Below are positions 52,173 to 61,100 of a stretch of 64,000 nucleotides of DNA, piece after piece (within the stretch, counting starts at the first letter, position 1; every line of letters begins with the position of its first letter). The notes beneath the pieces are model-generated. The model searched no databases. It was given only the letters and a program-made list of their open reading frames with translations, and was not told the origin of the DNA. Origin of the DNA: Bradyrhizobium sp. LTSP849 (lineage in GTDB: Bacteria > Pseudomonadota > Alphaproteobacteria > Rhizobiales > Xanthobacteraceae); contig NZ_JYMR01000012.1 of the NCBI RefSeq assembly GCF_000938255.1, positions 186,001-250,000 on the forward strand. Direction: 5' to 3'. Position numbers and translations under genes: made by a program.

Positions 52173-52712
52173 ATGCGTCCATTGCTGGCGGTGAGCAACG
52201 CCATCGACCTCCTCAACGAGAAGATCGGGTACGTCTGCAACCTGCTCGTGCTGCTTGCATGTCTGGTGAGCGCGGCCAATGCCATGATCCGCTATGCCTT
52301 CAGCAACTCCTCCAACGGCTGGCTGGAGCTGCAATGGTACATGTTCGCGATCCTGGTGATGTTCGGCGCATCCTACACTTTCAAGCGCAACGAGCACGTC
52401 CGCGTCGAGATCATGTATTTGATGCTGTCCGAGCGTGGCCAGCTCTGGCTCGACATGATCGGCACGCTGTTCTTCCTGATTCCCTCCTGCCTCCTGCTCG
52501 CCTATCTGTCCTGGCCGTTCTTCATGCAGGCCTACAGCGTCGGTGAGATGTCGGGCAATGCCGGCGGCCTGATCCGCTGGCCCATCAAGTTCGTGATCCC
52601 CGCCGGCTTCGTGTTGCTGGCATTGCAGGGAGTTTCCGAAGTCATCAAGCGTATCGCGGCTCTCCAGGGCTATGTGACGATCGACGCCAAGTACGAGAGG
52701 CCGACTCAATGA
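52173..52712 (+). CDS. TRAP transporter small permease (DctQ type)
   Basis: A 179-residue inner-membrane protein with four helices: YVCNLLVLLACLVSAANAMI, LQWYMFAILVMFGASYTF, IGTLFFLIPSCLLLAYL and FVIPAGFVLLALQGVSEVIKRI. The DctQ-type motif FKRNEHVRVEIMY is present. With the large subunit it forms the sodium-driven uptake channel for a carboxylate-like solute. Start: the ATG at 52173 follows GGAGAG; a longer reading adds a basic, non-membrane extension. It overlaps the large subunit as ATGA. Confidence 0.93.
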   Translation: MRPLLAVSNAIDLLNEKIGYVCNLLVLLACLVSAANAMIRYAFSNSSNGWLELQWYMFAILVMFGASYTFKRNEHVRVEIMYLMLSERGQLWLDMIGTLFFLIPSCLLLAYLSWPFFMQAYSVGEMSGNAGGLIRWPIKFVIPAGFVLLALQGVSEVIKRIAALQGYVTIDAKYERPTQ

Positions 52713-54310
52713 TCACGCTGGAGATGATGCCGCCGTTGATGTTCGGCGGCCTGGTCCTGGTGATGCTGCTCGGCTTCCCCGTCGCGTTTACGCTGGCGGC
52801 AGTCGGCCTCTCCTTCGGCTTCCTCGCCATCCATCTCGGTTTCTTCGACCTCAACTTCCTCCAGGCGATCCCCGGTCGCGTGTTCGGCAGCGTGCTCTCC
52901 AACGAGCTGCTGCTTGCGATCCCGTTCTTCACCTTCATGGGCGCGATATTGGAGAGATGCGGGCTCGCCGAGGACATGCTGGATTCGATGGGCCAGCTGT
53001 TCGGCCCGATCCGCGGCGGCCTCGGCTATTCCGTGATCATCGTCGGCTTCATCCTCGGCGCCATCACCGGCACGGTGGCGGCACAGGTCATCGCCATGGC
53101 GCTGATCTCGATGCCGGTGATGATCCGCTACGGCTACAACATGCGCTACATCACCGGCGTGTTGGCTGCCTCCGGCACCATCACGCAGCTGGTGCCGCCC
53201 TCGCTGGTGCTGATCGTGCTCGCCGACCAGCTCGGCAAATCGGTCGGCGACATGTATCTCGGCGCCTGGGGCCCGTCGGTGTTCCAGATCATGCTGTTCG
53301 CCGGCTACACCTTCATCCTCGGCCTGATCAAGCCGGACCACGTGCCGCCTGTGCCGCTGGAAGCGCGCACGCTGACCGGCTGGCCGCTGTGGAAGAAGTG
53401 CCTGATGGGCATCATCCCGTCCGCCGTGCTGATCTTCGTCGTGCTCGGCACCATGATGATGGGTCTTGCGACCCCGACCGAAGCCGGCGCGATGGGCGCG
53501 GTCGGCGCCATCGTGCTCGCCGCGATCCATCACAAGGATTTCACCTCGACCGACCGCAAGGTGCTGATCATCGGCGTGATCGCGGCCGGTATCGGCACCA
53601 TCGTCGCGATGCTGTTCACCCAGAACCTGATCTTCAAGCTCGCATTCGCGGTGACGTATCTGGCGGTGGCCTGGATTTGCATCCAGGCCGCGCGCATCCC
53701 CGACCTGCGCGACCTCATCAAGCAGGGTTACGAATCCACCATGCGCCTCACCTGCATGGTCACCTTCATCCTGATCGGCTCGACCTGTTTCTCGGTGGTG
53801 TTCCTCGGCGTCTCCGGCGGCGTCTGGCTCGAGCATCTCCTGACCTCGCTGCCCGGCGGCGTCTGGGGCTTCCTGATCTTCATTAACCTCTTCATCTTCT
53901 TTCTGGCGTTCTTCCTCGACTTCTTCGAGATCGCCTTCATCATCCTGCCGATGATCGCGCCGATCGCGCAGAAGATTCTGGGACCCGTCGTCGGTGACGG
54001 ACCGGCGCTGATCTGGTTCGGCGTCATGCTCTGCGTCAACATGCAGACCTCGTTCCTGCATCCGCCGTTCGGCTTCGCGCTGTTCTATCTGCGCGGCGTC
54101 GCACCGAAGGAAGTGAAGAGCTCCGACATCTATTGGGGCGCCATGCCCTGGATCGGCCTTCAGCTGATCATGGTGCTGATCGTGATCGCCTTCCCGATCA
54201 CGGTGACGGGCCTGCTCGACAAGCCGGTCAATGTCGACCTCGACAAGGTCAGGATCGAGGTTCCGCAGATCGACCTTCCGCCGCTGGATCTCGGCCCGCC
54301 GACGAAGTAG
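52709..54310 (+). CDS. TRAP transporter large permease (DctM type)
   Basis: The 533-residue inner-membrane protein has twelve or more helices and the DctM signatures: FFTFMGAILERCGLAEDMLD, GGLGYSVIIVGFILGAITGTVAAQV, then LAASGTITQLVPPSLVLIVLA and DFFEIAFIILPMIAPI. It is about 100 residues longer than the classic DctM; the extra region around 290-340 adds two helices. Translation is coupled to the small subunit by ATGA. No DctP binding protein occurs in this window, so the solute is unknown. A secreted M20 peptidase follows. Confidence 0.93.
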   Translation: MITLEMMPPLMFGGLVLVMLLGFPVAFTLAAVGLSFGFLAIHLGFFDLNFLQAIPGRVFGSVLSNELLLAIPFFTFMGAILERCGLAEDMLDSMGQLFGPIRGGLGYSVIIVGFILGAITGTVAAQVIAMALISMPVMIRYGYNMRYITGVLAASGTITQLVPPSLVLIVLADQLGKSVGDMYLGAWGPSVFQIMLFAGYTFILGLIKPDHVPPVPLEARTLTGWPLWKKCLMGIIPSAVLIFVVLGTMMMGLATPTEAGAMGAVGAIVLAAIHHKDFTSTDRKVLIIGVIAAGIGTIVAMLFTQNLIFKLAFAVTYLAVAWICIQAARIPDLRDLIKQGYESTMRLTCMVTFILIGSTCFSVVFLGVSGGVWLEHLLTSLPGGVWGFLIFINLFIFFLAFFLDFFEIAFIILPMIAPIAQKILGPVVGDGPALIWFGVMLCVNMQTSFLHPPFGFALFYLRGVAPKEVKSSDIYWGAMPWIGLQLIMVLIVIAFPITVTGLLDKPVNVDLDKVRIEVPQIDLPPLDLGPPTK

Positions 54311-54430
54311 CGGCCATGCCCCTCGCCGTCATGTTCCGCCTCGGCGGTGCATGACGGGCGCGCCGGCCGCGTGACAAGCGAGGAAAACACAGGCATATCG
54401 GGCTATCCTCCAATCTATGGACCGCCGCTT

Positions 54431-55720
54431 ATGTCCCGATCGCAATCTGCTCCGTCGCTCGCTCGTCCGTTGATCGCGGCGCTCTGGCTGGCATGTGCCA
54501 CAGCTGTCGCGCAGGCCGAGCCAATGGCCGATGTCCATGCGCTGGCGCAAAAGGAGCAGCAGCCGCTGCTTGATACGCTGCGCGATCTCGTCAGCATCGA
54601 ATCCGGCAGCAAGGACATCGAAGGCCTGAACCAGATCGCCGAGCGCGTCGCCGGCCAGCTCAAGCAGCTCGGCGGCACGGTGGAGATCCTGCAAACCACC
54701 GACATCTATCGCCTCGACGACACGCCCGAGAAGATCGGCCCGGCCGTACACGCCGTGTTCAAGGGCACCGGCAGCAAGAAGATCATGCTGATCGCCCACA
54801 TGGATACGGTGTACCTGAAGGGCATGCTGAAGGACCAGCCGTTCCGCATCGACGGCGACAAGGCCTACGGCCTCGGCATTGCCGACGACAAGCAGGGCGT
54901 TGCGCTCATTCTCCATACCGTGGCGTTGCTTCAGAAGCTGAACTTCCACGATTACGGCACGCTCACGGTGCTCACCAATGGCGACGAGGAAATCTCCTCG
55001 CCCGGCTGGCGCAGCACCATCACCAAGTTCGCCGGGGATCAGGACGTGGTGTTCTCGTTCGAGGGCGGCGGCACCGACGGCACGCTGCGCCTCGCCACCA
55101 GCGGCATCGGCTCGGCCTATCTCACGGTGCAGGGCAAGTCTTCGCACGCAGGCGCACGGCCCGAGGGCGGCATCAACGCGCTGTACGAGCTCTCGCACCA
55201 GGTGCTTCAGATGAAGGACCTGTCCAAACCCGAGCAAGGCCTGAAGCTGAACTGGACGGTCTCCCAGGCCGGCACCAACCGCAACGTGATCCCCGCAGAG
55301 GCCACGGCGCAGGCCGATGCGCGTGCGCTCAAGGTGGCAGATTTCGACGAGCTGGAGAAGGCGCTCCAGGACAAGATCAAAAATCGTTTGCTGCCCAATT
55401 CCAAGGTCGAGGTGAAATTCGAGGTGCGTCGCCCGCCGTTGGAGGCCAACGACGCCTCGCGCGGCGTCGCGGCCTACGGCAAGACGATCTATCAGGAGAT
55501 CGGACTGCCCCTCAGGGTCGACGAGAAGGCCACCGGCGGTGGCACCGACGCCGCGTTTGCCGCGCTCAAGACCAAAGGAGCCGTGGTGGAAGGCATGGGC
55601 CTGTCGGGCTTCGGCGCACACTCCAACGATGCAGAGTACGTGAAGCTCGACACCATCGTGCCGCGGCTTTACCTGACCACGCGCATGATCATGGATTTGT
55701 CCACCGGCAAGCTGAAGTAG
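54431..55720 (+). CDS. Secreted M20 family metallopeptidase (carboxypeptidase G2-like)
   Basis: A 429-residue exported protein with signal RPLIAALWLACATAVAQA. The M20 catalytic domain has AHMDTVYLKG (zinc His and catalytic Asp), GIADDKQG (bridging Asp), TNGDEEISSPG (catalytic Glu-Glu) and GFGAHSNDAEYV (terminal zinc His). The dimerisation domain starts near SSHAGARPEGGIN. It resembles CPG2-type glutamate carboxypeptidases that cleave C-terminal glutamate or related amides in the periplasm. The ATG at 54431 sets the signal peptide at the N-terminus. It lies 120 bp past the TRAP permease and may supply its substrate, which is inference. Confidence 0.92.
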   Translation: MSRSQSAPSLARPLIAALWLACATAVAQAEPMADVHALAQKEQQPLLDTLRDLVSIESGSKDIEGLNQIAERVAGQLKQLGGTVEILQTTDIYRLDDTPEKIGPAVHAVFKGTGSKKIMLIAHMDTVYLKGMLKDQPFRIDGDKAYGLGIADDKQGVALILHTVALLQKLNFHDYGTLTVLTNGDEEISSPGWRSTITKFAGDQDVVFSFEGGGTDGTLRLATSGIGSAYLTVQGKSSHAGARPEGGINALYELSHQVLQMKDLSKPEQGLKLNWTVSQAGTNRNVIPAEATAQADARALKVADFDELEKALQDKIKNRLLPNSKVEVKFEVRRPPLEANDASRGVAAYGKTIYQEIGLPLRVDEKATGGGTDAAFAALKTKGAVVEGMGLSGFGAHSNDAEYVKLDTIVPRLYLTTRMIMDLSTGKLK

Positions 55721-55735
55721 CGGCCCCTCGCCGCT

Positions 55736-57091
55736 TCAAATAGCTGCCTGCGCCAGCCTGAACCGCAACGTAAACTCCGCGCCGCCGCCGGGGAGATTTT
55801 CCACCGCCACTGTCGCAGCGTGATCGTCGGCAACGCCGCGCACGATCGAGAGCCCCAGGCCTGCGCCGTCGCTGCGCTGGCGGTCGCGGCGCCAGAAGCG
55901 CTGGAAGATCAGCTCGCGCTCGGCTTCGGCAATGCCGGGACCGCAATCGCGCACCCGCACCACACCATCGTCACCGACTTCGACATCAACCGAACTATCC
56001 TTCGCGGTGAACTTGATGGCGTTCTCGGCGAGGTTGAAGATTGCGCGCTGGAGCATCTCGGAATTACCGTGGATCATCACGGGCGCGCCGCTGCCCTTGA
56101 GTGCGATGTCCTTGTGCTGGGCGATCGCGAATGGTGCGATCGCGCCGACCACCTCGGCGCAGACGGCGCGTAAGTCAGCGGTCTCGCCGGGATCGAGCAC
56201 GAGGGTGTCGAGCTCGGCGATCTCCAGCAGTTGCGCGACGATGCGGCTCATGCCCTCGATGTCGGCATGCAACGCCTGCTTTGCTGTGCCGTCGCCAAGC
56301 GTCTCGATCCGCGTGCGCAGGATCGCGAGCGGCGTGCGCAATTGATGAGCGGCATCGGCGGTAAACTGCCGCTGCACGCGAAAACCATCCTCGAGGCGAT
56401 CGAGCGCCTGGTTGACGGCGGTGACGAGCGGCATGATCTCGCGCGGGATCTGCTCCGTCGGCAGGCGGATATCGGTGCGCGACGGGCCGATATTGCTCGC
56501 CTCTTCCGACGCCTTCCACAACGGCGCGACGGCGCGGCGGAAGATGAAGATGTCGGTGGCGAGCAGGATCAAGAGGATCGGGATGGTGATCCACCCCACG
56601 CGCAGGAAGAAGTTCGAGATGATGTCATCGATGATGACGTCACGATGCGCCAGATCCTCGGCGACCTGGATGCGCACGGGCTGGCCCTCGATAATCCGGG
56701 TGACACCGGCACCGGAAATGGTCTCGGACAGGCGCGGCGCAGCTACCGCAGCGCCGGTCTTCCGGTGCGAGGAAAACAGCAACCGGCCCTCGCCATCGCG
56801 AATGTCGTACTGGTAACGGCCGTAAGCGTCCGAATAGAGCCCGCGTAGGCTGTCGGGCAGATTGAACGCCAGCGTGCCGTCCGCCTGCGGGACGATGCGC
56901 TCCGCGAGCACTTCGGCCTGGGCCCGCATGGCGTCGCGATGGAGCTGGTCGACTTCCGAGTTCAGCAGCCAGAACAGCACCAGCGGCAGGAAGATCGCGG
57001 CCACCGCGACCGCGACGATGTGCATGAACACAATGCGCGAGATCAGCGATTTGAACGACGGCGACCTGCCAAAGGAGCCGGCGGCGGACAC
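55736..57091 (-). CDS. Sensor histidine kinase, GTG start
   Basis: The 451-residue membrane kinase has two helices, IVFMHIVAVAVAAIFLPLVLF and ITIPILLILLATDIFIF, flanking a periplasmic domain (about 45-165). A HAMP-like linker follows, then HisKA with FTADAAHQLRTPLA (H249), N box NLAENAIKF, G1 VRDCGPGI and G2 GAGLGLSIV. It pairs with the response regulator immediately upstream: the GTG start lies one base after that gene's stop. The sequence resembles the TctE/QseC-type sensors; the signal is unknown. Confidence 0.94.
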   Translation of the reverse strand: MSAAGSFGRSPSFKSLISRIVFMHIVAVAVAAIFLPLVLFWLLNSEVDQLHRDAMRAQAEVLAERIVPQADGTLAFNLPDSLRGLYSDAYGRYQYDIRDGEGRLLFSSHRKTGAAVAAPRLSETISGAGVTRIIEGQPVRIQVAEDLAHRDVIIDDIISNFFLRVGWITIPILLILLATDIFIFRRAVAPLWKASEEASNIGPSRTDIRLPTEQIPREIMPLVTAVNQALDRLEDGFRVQRQFTADAAHQLRTPLAILRTRIETLGDGTAKQALHADIEGMSRIVAQLLEIAELDTLVLDPGETADLRAVCAEVVGAIAPFAIAQHKDIALKGSGAPVMIHGNSEMLQRAIFNLAENAIKFTAKDSSVDVEVGDDGVVRVRDCGPGIAEAERELIFQRFWRRDRQRSDGAGLGLSIVRGVADDHAATVAVENLPGGGAEFTLRFRLAQAAI

Positions 57092-57092
57092 G

Positions 57093-57767
57093 CTATTTCT
57101 CCTCGGACATCAGATAGCCGACGCCGCGGATGGTGTGGATCACGACCTTGGCGCCGTGCTCCGCAAGCTGCTTGCGCAGCCGCGAGACGTAGACCTCGAC
57201 CGCATTGGAGGCGACCTCGCCCTCGAGCCCGAAGATGTGGTCCTCGACGTTCTTCTTCGGCACCACCCGCCCCTGTCGGCGCAGCAATATCTCCAGCACC
57301 GAGGTCTCGCGCGACGAGATGATCCGCGGCTGGTCATCGACGAAGATCTGGCGGCTCTCGGTGTCGTAGACGAGATTGGCCAGACGCAGCGAGCGGCCGA
57401 GCAGCTGGCCCGGACGGCGCAGGATCGCCTCCAGCCGCGCCACCAGTTCCTCCATCGCAAACGGCTTTGCGAGATAGTCGTCGGCCCCGCTGCGCAAGCC
57501 CGTCACGCGGTCCTGCAAGCCGCCGCGCGCAGTCAGCACCATCACCGGCAGCGGTTCCATCTGGCGGCGCAGCTCGCGCAGCACCGACAGGCCGTCGCCA
57601 TCGGGCAGGCCAAGGTCGAGGATCATCGCGGCATAGCTGACATTGCGCACCGCCTCGCGTGCCTCGTCGGCGCTGCCGACGATATCGCTCTCATAGCCGG
57701 CCGCCGTCAGTCCGGCGGCGACGAGCCGCGACAATTCGGCATTGTCCTCGACGATCAAAAGACGCAT
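57093..57767 (-). CDS. OmpR-family response regulator
   Basis: This 224-residue two-domain regulator has a receiver with LLIVEDNAELS (acidic pocket), phospho-acceptor D51 in MILDLGLPDGDG and the conserved Lys in YLAKPF. A winged-helix effector ends VYVSRLRKQLAEHGAKVVIHTIRGVGYLM. Full-length and intact, it binds DNA when phosphorylated by its partner kinase. It is most like TctD/QseB-type regulators. It heads the two-gene operon, with nothing obvious in the 193-bp upstream gap. Confidence 0.95.
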   Translation of the reverse strand: MRLLIVEDNAELSRLVAAGLTAAGYESDIVGSADEAREAVRNVSYAAMILDLGLPDGDGLSVLRELRRQMEPLPVMVLTARGGLQDRVTGLRSGADDYLAKPFAMEELVARLEAILRRPGQLLGRSLRLANLVYDTESRQIFVDDQPRIISSRETSVLEILLRRQGRVVPKKNVEDHIFGLEGEVASNAVEVYVSRLRKQLAEHGAKVVIHTIRGVGYLMSEEK

Positions 57768-57960
57768 CGCATTCCCGCCGGATACCCCGGTGCAACCACA
57801 CGGCTCGCGCCGTATCTTTGCTCTCTTCCACCATTCGGCAGGGTTCGGCCAGCAAAAAGGCGAGCGCCGCCCGGCTTTTTGTCCTTCGTCAGCTTCGTGT
57901 CAGCTTTGCGCGTTGACTGGACTGCCCCCGGGCCGGGGCCACCGATTCAGACCCCTGTTT

Positions 57961-58470
57961 TCAATGAAATCTGTCCCGCGGCCGCTCCGCCGGCCCCTGC
58001 GGACCTTTGGGGGCAGTCGTCGCCCTTATCTCGTCGGCCGTGACGCGACAATCGCCGTTCCGGTCGAACCGCATGATGAATGCGCTCGGCTTGTCGACGA
58101 ACTCCTTGCGCGCGATCTTGCCATCCTGGTTCTCGTCGAAATATCCGAAATCGGCATCGGCCAACGCCGCATCGGCTTTTTGCACCGTCACAAATTCAGT
58201 CTTGTCGAGTTTCCCGTCTCGATTGCGGTCCGCCAAGGTGAATATCCGGTCGGCAAAGCCCTTCCATTCGTCGCAGGTGAAAATGCCGTCGCGATTGGCG
58301 TCCCATGTCGGCGGCCCGCTTCTGAGCAGGCCATCCTGCGCCGGCGGTGGGGTGGTTTGGGCGAGAGCGAGAGGTCCGGCTGTTGCAAACCAGCCGACAG
58401 TCAAGCAGATCATGAGGACAGGTTTTCCGCGCGACAAATTTCCGTTCCTGTTGCTTCGTTTGGCTGGCAT
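57961..58470 (-). CDS. Secreted EF-hand calcium-binding protein
   Basis: The 169-residue protein has a signal peptide (VLMICLTVGWFATAGPLALAQ) and four EF-hand-like loops: DANRDGIFTCDEW, DRNRDGKLDKTEF, DENQDGKIARKEF and DRNGDCRVTADEI. All keep D at position 1, G at 6 (the last has D-C) and E at 12, so calcium binding is likely. Such periplasmic EF-hand proteins are common in rhizobia, with roles unknown. A shorter start at 58413 is possible. Confidence 0.87.
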   Translation of the reverse strand: MPAKRSNRNGNLSRGKPVLMICLTVGWFATAGPLALAQTTPPPAQDGLLRSGPPTWDANRDGIFTCDEWKGFADRIFTLADRNRDGKLDKTEFVTVQKADAALADADFGYFDENQDGKIARKEFVDKPSAFIMRFDRNGDCRVTADEIRATTAPKGPQGPAERPRDRFH

Positions 58471-58588
58471 CGCGGATCAATTGCCCGGTCGGGCATAGGA
58501 AATCCATATCGGTTGTCCGTCATATCCGTAGCAATAACGTAGCCATCGCGATCCGACGCAAATGCTCCGGCTTTATGGCGCGAGCGCC

Positions 58589-59350
58589 TCACTTCGATTT
58601 GCGTGTAAAGAACTTCTGGAATGCGGCGAGCGCTTCGGGCGAGCGCATGCGCTCTGCGAAGCAGCGGTTCTCAAAGCCGATCCGGCGCTCGATCTCCTCG
58701 GTCGGGAGCTTCAGAAGCTTACGCGACATCGCGACCGCATCGGCAGGCAGTGCGCAAATCTCTCGCGCGACCTTCTGGGCCTCAACCACAGCATGCCCGG
58801 GCGGTACGATCTGATTGACGAGGCCGGCTTCCCTGGCCTGCTCCACGCTCATCTCTCGGCCCATGACCAGCATGGAAAACGCGCGCTGGTGGCCGACCAT
58901 ATGCGGAACGAGCAGGCTGGTGGCGCCGTCAGGCACGAGGCCATACTGGATATAGGGCGAAGAGAACGTCGTCGTCGTGCTTGCGATCACGTAGTCGCAA
59001 TGCACCACCATCGTCATTCCGATGCCGATCGCGATGCCGTCAACGGCGGCGATGATCGGCTTGGTGTTGTTGACCAGCGACTGGAGGAAGACCACCGAAT
59101 TCCGGGGACGCGCGCCGTCATCGGCCTCGGTCGCCGCTTTCAGGAAATCGCTGATGTCGTTGCCGGCGGTGAAGACGCCCGAGCGGCCCGTCAGGATCAG
59201 GCAGCGGATTGCAGGGTTGGACTGTGCGGACTCGATGGCGTCGCTCATCGCCAGGTACATCCCCTGCGTGAGCGTGTTCTTCTTTTCTGGCCGGCGCATG
59301 GTGATGATGCGGGTGGCGCCTTCGTCGGTGACGGTGATTTGCTCGGCCAT
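58589..59350 (-). CDS. Enoyl-CoA hydratase/isomerase family protein
   Basis: A 253-residue crotonase-fold enzyme with ILTGRSGVFTAGNDISDF (oxyanion hole and CoA), IIAAVDGIAIGIGMTMVVHCDYVIAS, and FSSPYIQYGLVPDGATSLLVPHMVGH. In the second catalytic region the usual Glu pair appears as LVPDGATS; one acid is replaced, as in isomerase- or dehydrogenase-like members, so hydration cannot be assumed. GAGGAG precedes the ATG at 59350; an open frame continues upstream to 59581 across the next gene without support. Confidence 0.9.
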   Translation of the reverse strand: MAEQITVTDEGATRIITMRRPEKKNTLTQGMYLAMSDAIESAQSNPAIRCLILTGRSGVFTAGNDISDFLKAATEADDGARPRNSVVFLQSLVNNTKPIIAAVDGIAIGIGMTMVVHCDYVIASTTTTFSSPYIQYGLVPDGATSLLVPHMVGHQRAFSMLVMGREMSVEQAREAGLVNQIVPPGHAVVEAQKVAREICALPADAVAMSRKLLKLPTEEIERRIGFENRCFAERMRSPEALAAFQKFFTRKSK

Positions 59351-59396
59351 GACGCTCCTCGCAATTGCTGGCGAATGCCACTCGGCTCGCAGCGCT

Positions 59397-59657
59397 TTAG
59401 TTCTTCTTTTTTGCCGGCTTTGCCGGATCGCTGGCGCGGGCGCCGCCCCAGGGATCGTACTTCTCGTCAGGCACCGGAATCCTGTCGAGAGCTGCCTTAT
59501 ACGCCTTCTCGTCGATCTTCGGGCGGTTTTCGACCGGAGGCGGACCCGAGTTGCCCTTGCCGCGGCCCAAGCCCTGGGCATTGGCTGCGAAAGCAGACGC
59601 CGACATCGCGGCAGCGGCAGAGACCAGAATGCACAGTGCGCGTCGTCTGCGGATCAT
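59397..59657 (-). CDS. Small secreted protein with Lys-rich tail
   Basis: An 86-residue protein with a signal peptide MIRRRRALCILVSAAAAMSA cut near ANAQ. The mature part is hydrophilic, GLGRGKGNSGPPPVENRPKID, then AYKAALDRIPVPDEKYDPWGG and a terminal KPAKKKN. No cysteines and no recognised domain. It follows the TolC-family gene by 24 bp on the same strand, so it may be expressed with the efflux pump. Confidence 0.7.
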   Translation of the reverse strand: MIRRRRALCILVSAAAAMSASAFAANAQGLGRGKGNSGPPPVENRPKIDEKAYKAALDRIPVPDEKYDPWGGARASDPAKPAKKKN

Positions 59658-59681
59658 GCATGGACCTCCTCTCGCGAGCGC

Positions 59682-61100
59682 TTATTGTCCGGACGGCGTC
59701 CGAACGCCGTGCCAGGCGTCACGCACCTGGTGATAGTGGGCTTCCGGCAGATAGTCCGGCGTATTGAGATTGAGCGTGCGGATGTCCAGCCGACCGACGG
59801 CGCTGAGCAGCGTGTAGGATGCGATCACCCGGTCATGCTGCGCCTGGATCTGGCGCGTCCGCGCGCTGGTCAGATCCTGCTGCGCATTGAGCACGTCGAT
59901 GGTGGTGCGCTGGCCGCCGGCCGCCTCGCGGCGAACGCCCTGGAGTGCGACATCTGCCGCCTTCACCTCCGACTCGGCCGCTGTCAGTGCGACCTTGGAG
60001 CCTTCATTGGACACCCACGCGCCGACGACGGCCGTCCGCGACTGGTTTCTTACCTGCTCGAGCACCAAGCGGCTTTGCGAGGCGAGCTCCTTGGCTTGGC
60101 GCGTCTGAGAAGCCGCAGTGCCGCCATCATAGATCGGCACATTGATCTGGCCGAGGATCGATGCCTGATCGGTTGCAAACGTGCTCAGCGTTGAATCCGA
60201 ATCCTTCGAACGGCTGGCACTGGCCTGCGCGGCAACCGTCGGGAGCAGGCTGCCTTCCGCCACCTTGATCGTGGTTTGCGCCACATCCACGTCGTAGCCC
60301 GCACCAAGCACCGCCGGATGCTCATGACCTGCGGTCTCGATCGATGCCGGCATCGTCTGCGGCGAAAAGCGGTCAACCGGCGTTGCCGCCGCCAACTGGC
60401 CGGGCGGCTCGCCGATCACCTGGGCATAGGTCGCCCTGCTGATGGCGAACGCCACCTCGGCGGCGTTGAGATCGGCAAGGCCACGACTGAGCCGCGCTTC
60501 GGCCTGCGCCGTATCCGTCGGCGTCACGTCGCCGGCATCGAGGCGTTTCCGTGTCGTCGCCTGGATCTCGCGCAGCACGGCGACGTTGGTGCGCTGGGCC
60601 TCGACCAATGCCTGGTTGGCCAAGACGTTCATGTAGGCCGTGACCGCATCGAGCAACACGCCCTGCCCGGTATTGCGCAGCGCTTCACGCCCCGACAGAA
60701 CCTGATACTCGGCGACGCGCACGCTGTTGGCGGTCCTGAAGCCGTTGAATAGAACCTGGCTGACGGTCACACCGATCGTCCACGGGCGCAGCGTCGCCCC
60801 CTGAATCGTATTGTCAGGCAGCGTGTTCCTGACTGCCTGCAAGCCGGCGCTGAGGCTTGCGACCAACTGCGGCCGATAGCCGGCGAGCGCCTGCGGCACG
60901 TTCTCGTCCGTGCCGCGCTGGCGGGCCCGATCGGCGTTGAGCTGCGGGCTCGATTGATAGGCCTTGACCATCGCCTCGGACAAAGTTTCCGCACGCAACG
61001 GTCCGCAAGCCAGGAGCATCGCGCCGACCACGGCGAGCGTCAGTGTCAGCCCGGACTCCATCACACGCCTTGTAACGCTCCCACGCACACCGCACCTCAT
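59682..61100 (-). CDS. TolC family outer membrane channel protein
   Basis: The 472-residue protein has a signal peptide (LTLTLAVVGAMLLACGPLRAETLSEA) and two TolC repeats, each a strand-helix-strand unit. N-terminal: ALAGYRPQLVASLSAGLQ, FNGFRTANSVRVAEYQVLSG. C-terminal: GSLLPTVAAQASASRS, YDGGTAASQTRQAKELASQ, RREAAGGQRTTIDVLNAQQDL. It should form the outer-membrane exit duct for the adjacent RND pump. The ATG at 61100 overlaps the pump's stop as ATGA, indicating coupled translation; an in-frame ATG at 61061 is possible. Confidence 0.92.
   Translation of the reverse strand: MRCGVRGSVTRRVMESGLTLTLAVVGAMLLACGPLRAETLSEAMVKAYQSSPQLNADRARQRGTDENVPQALAGYRPQLVASLSAGLQAVRNTLPDNTIQGATLRPWTIGVTVSQVLFNGFRTANSVRVAEYQVLSGREALRNTGQGVLLDAVTAYMNVLANQALVEAQRTNVAVLREIQATTRKRLDAGDVTPTDTAQAEARLSRGLADLNAAEVAFAISRATYAQVIGEPPGQLAAATPVDRFSPQTMPASIETAGHEHPAVLGAGYDVDVAQTTIKVAEGSLLPTVAAQASASRSKDSDSTLSTFATDQASILGQINVPIYDGGTAASQTRQAKELASQSRLVLEQVRNQSRTAVVGAWVSNEGSKVALTAAESEVKAADVALQGVRREAAGGQRTTIDVLNAQQDLTSARTRQIQAQHDRVIASYTLLSAVGRLDIRTLNLNTPDYLPEAHYHQVRDAWHGVRTPSGQ

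Noticed and set aside
52706..54061. Long open frame (451 codons) antisense to the TRAP large permease
   Set aside because: Asp/His/Arg-rich composition typical of the reverse frame of GC-rich genes; the sense strand has unmistakable DctM helices.
59351..59581. 77-codon N-terminal extension of the enoyl-CoA hydratase
   Set aside because: Arg/Ala-rich and overlaps the neighbouring secreted-protein gene; the ATG at 59350 has its own ribosome site.
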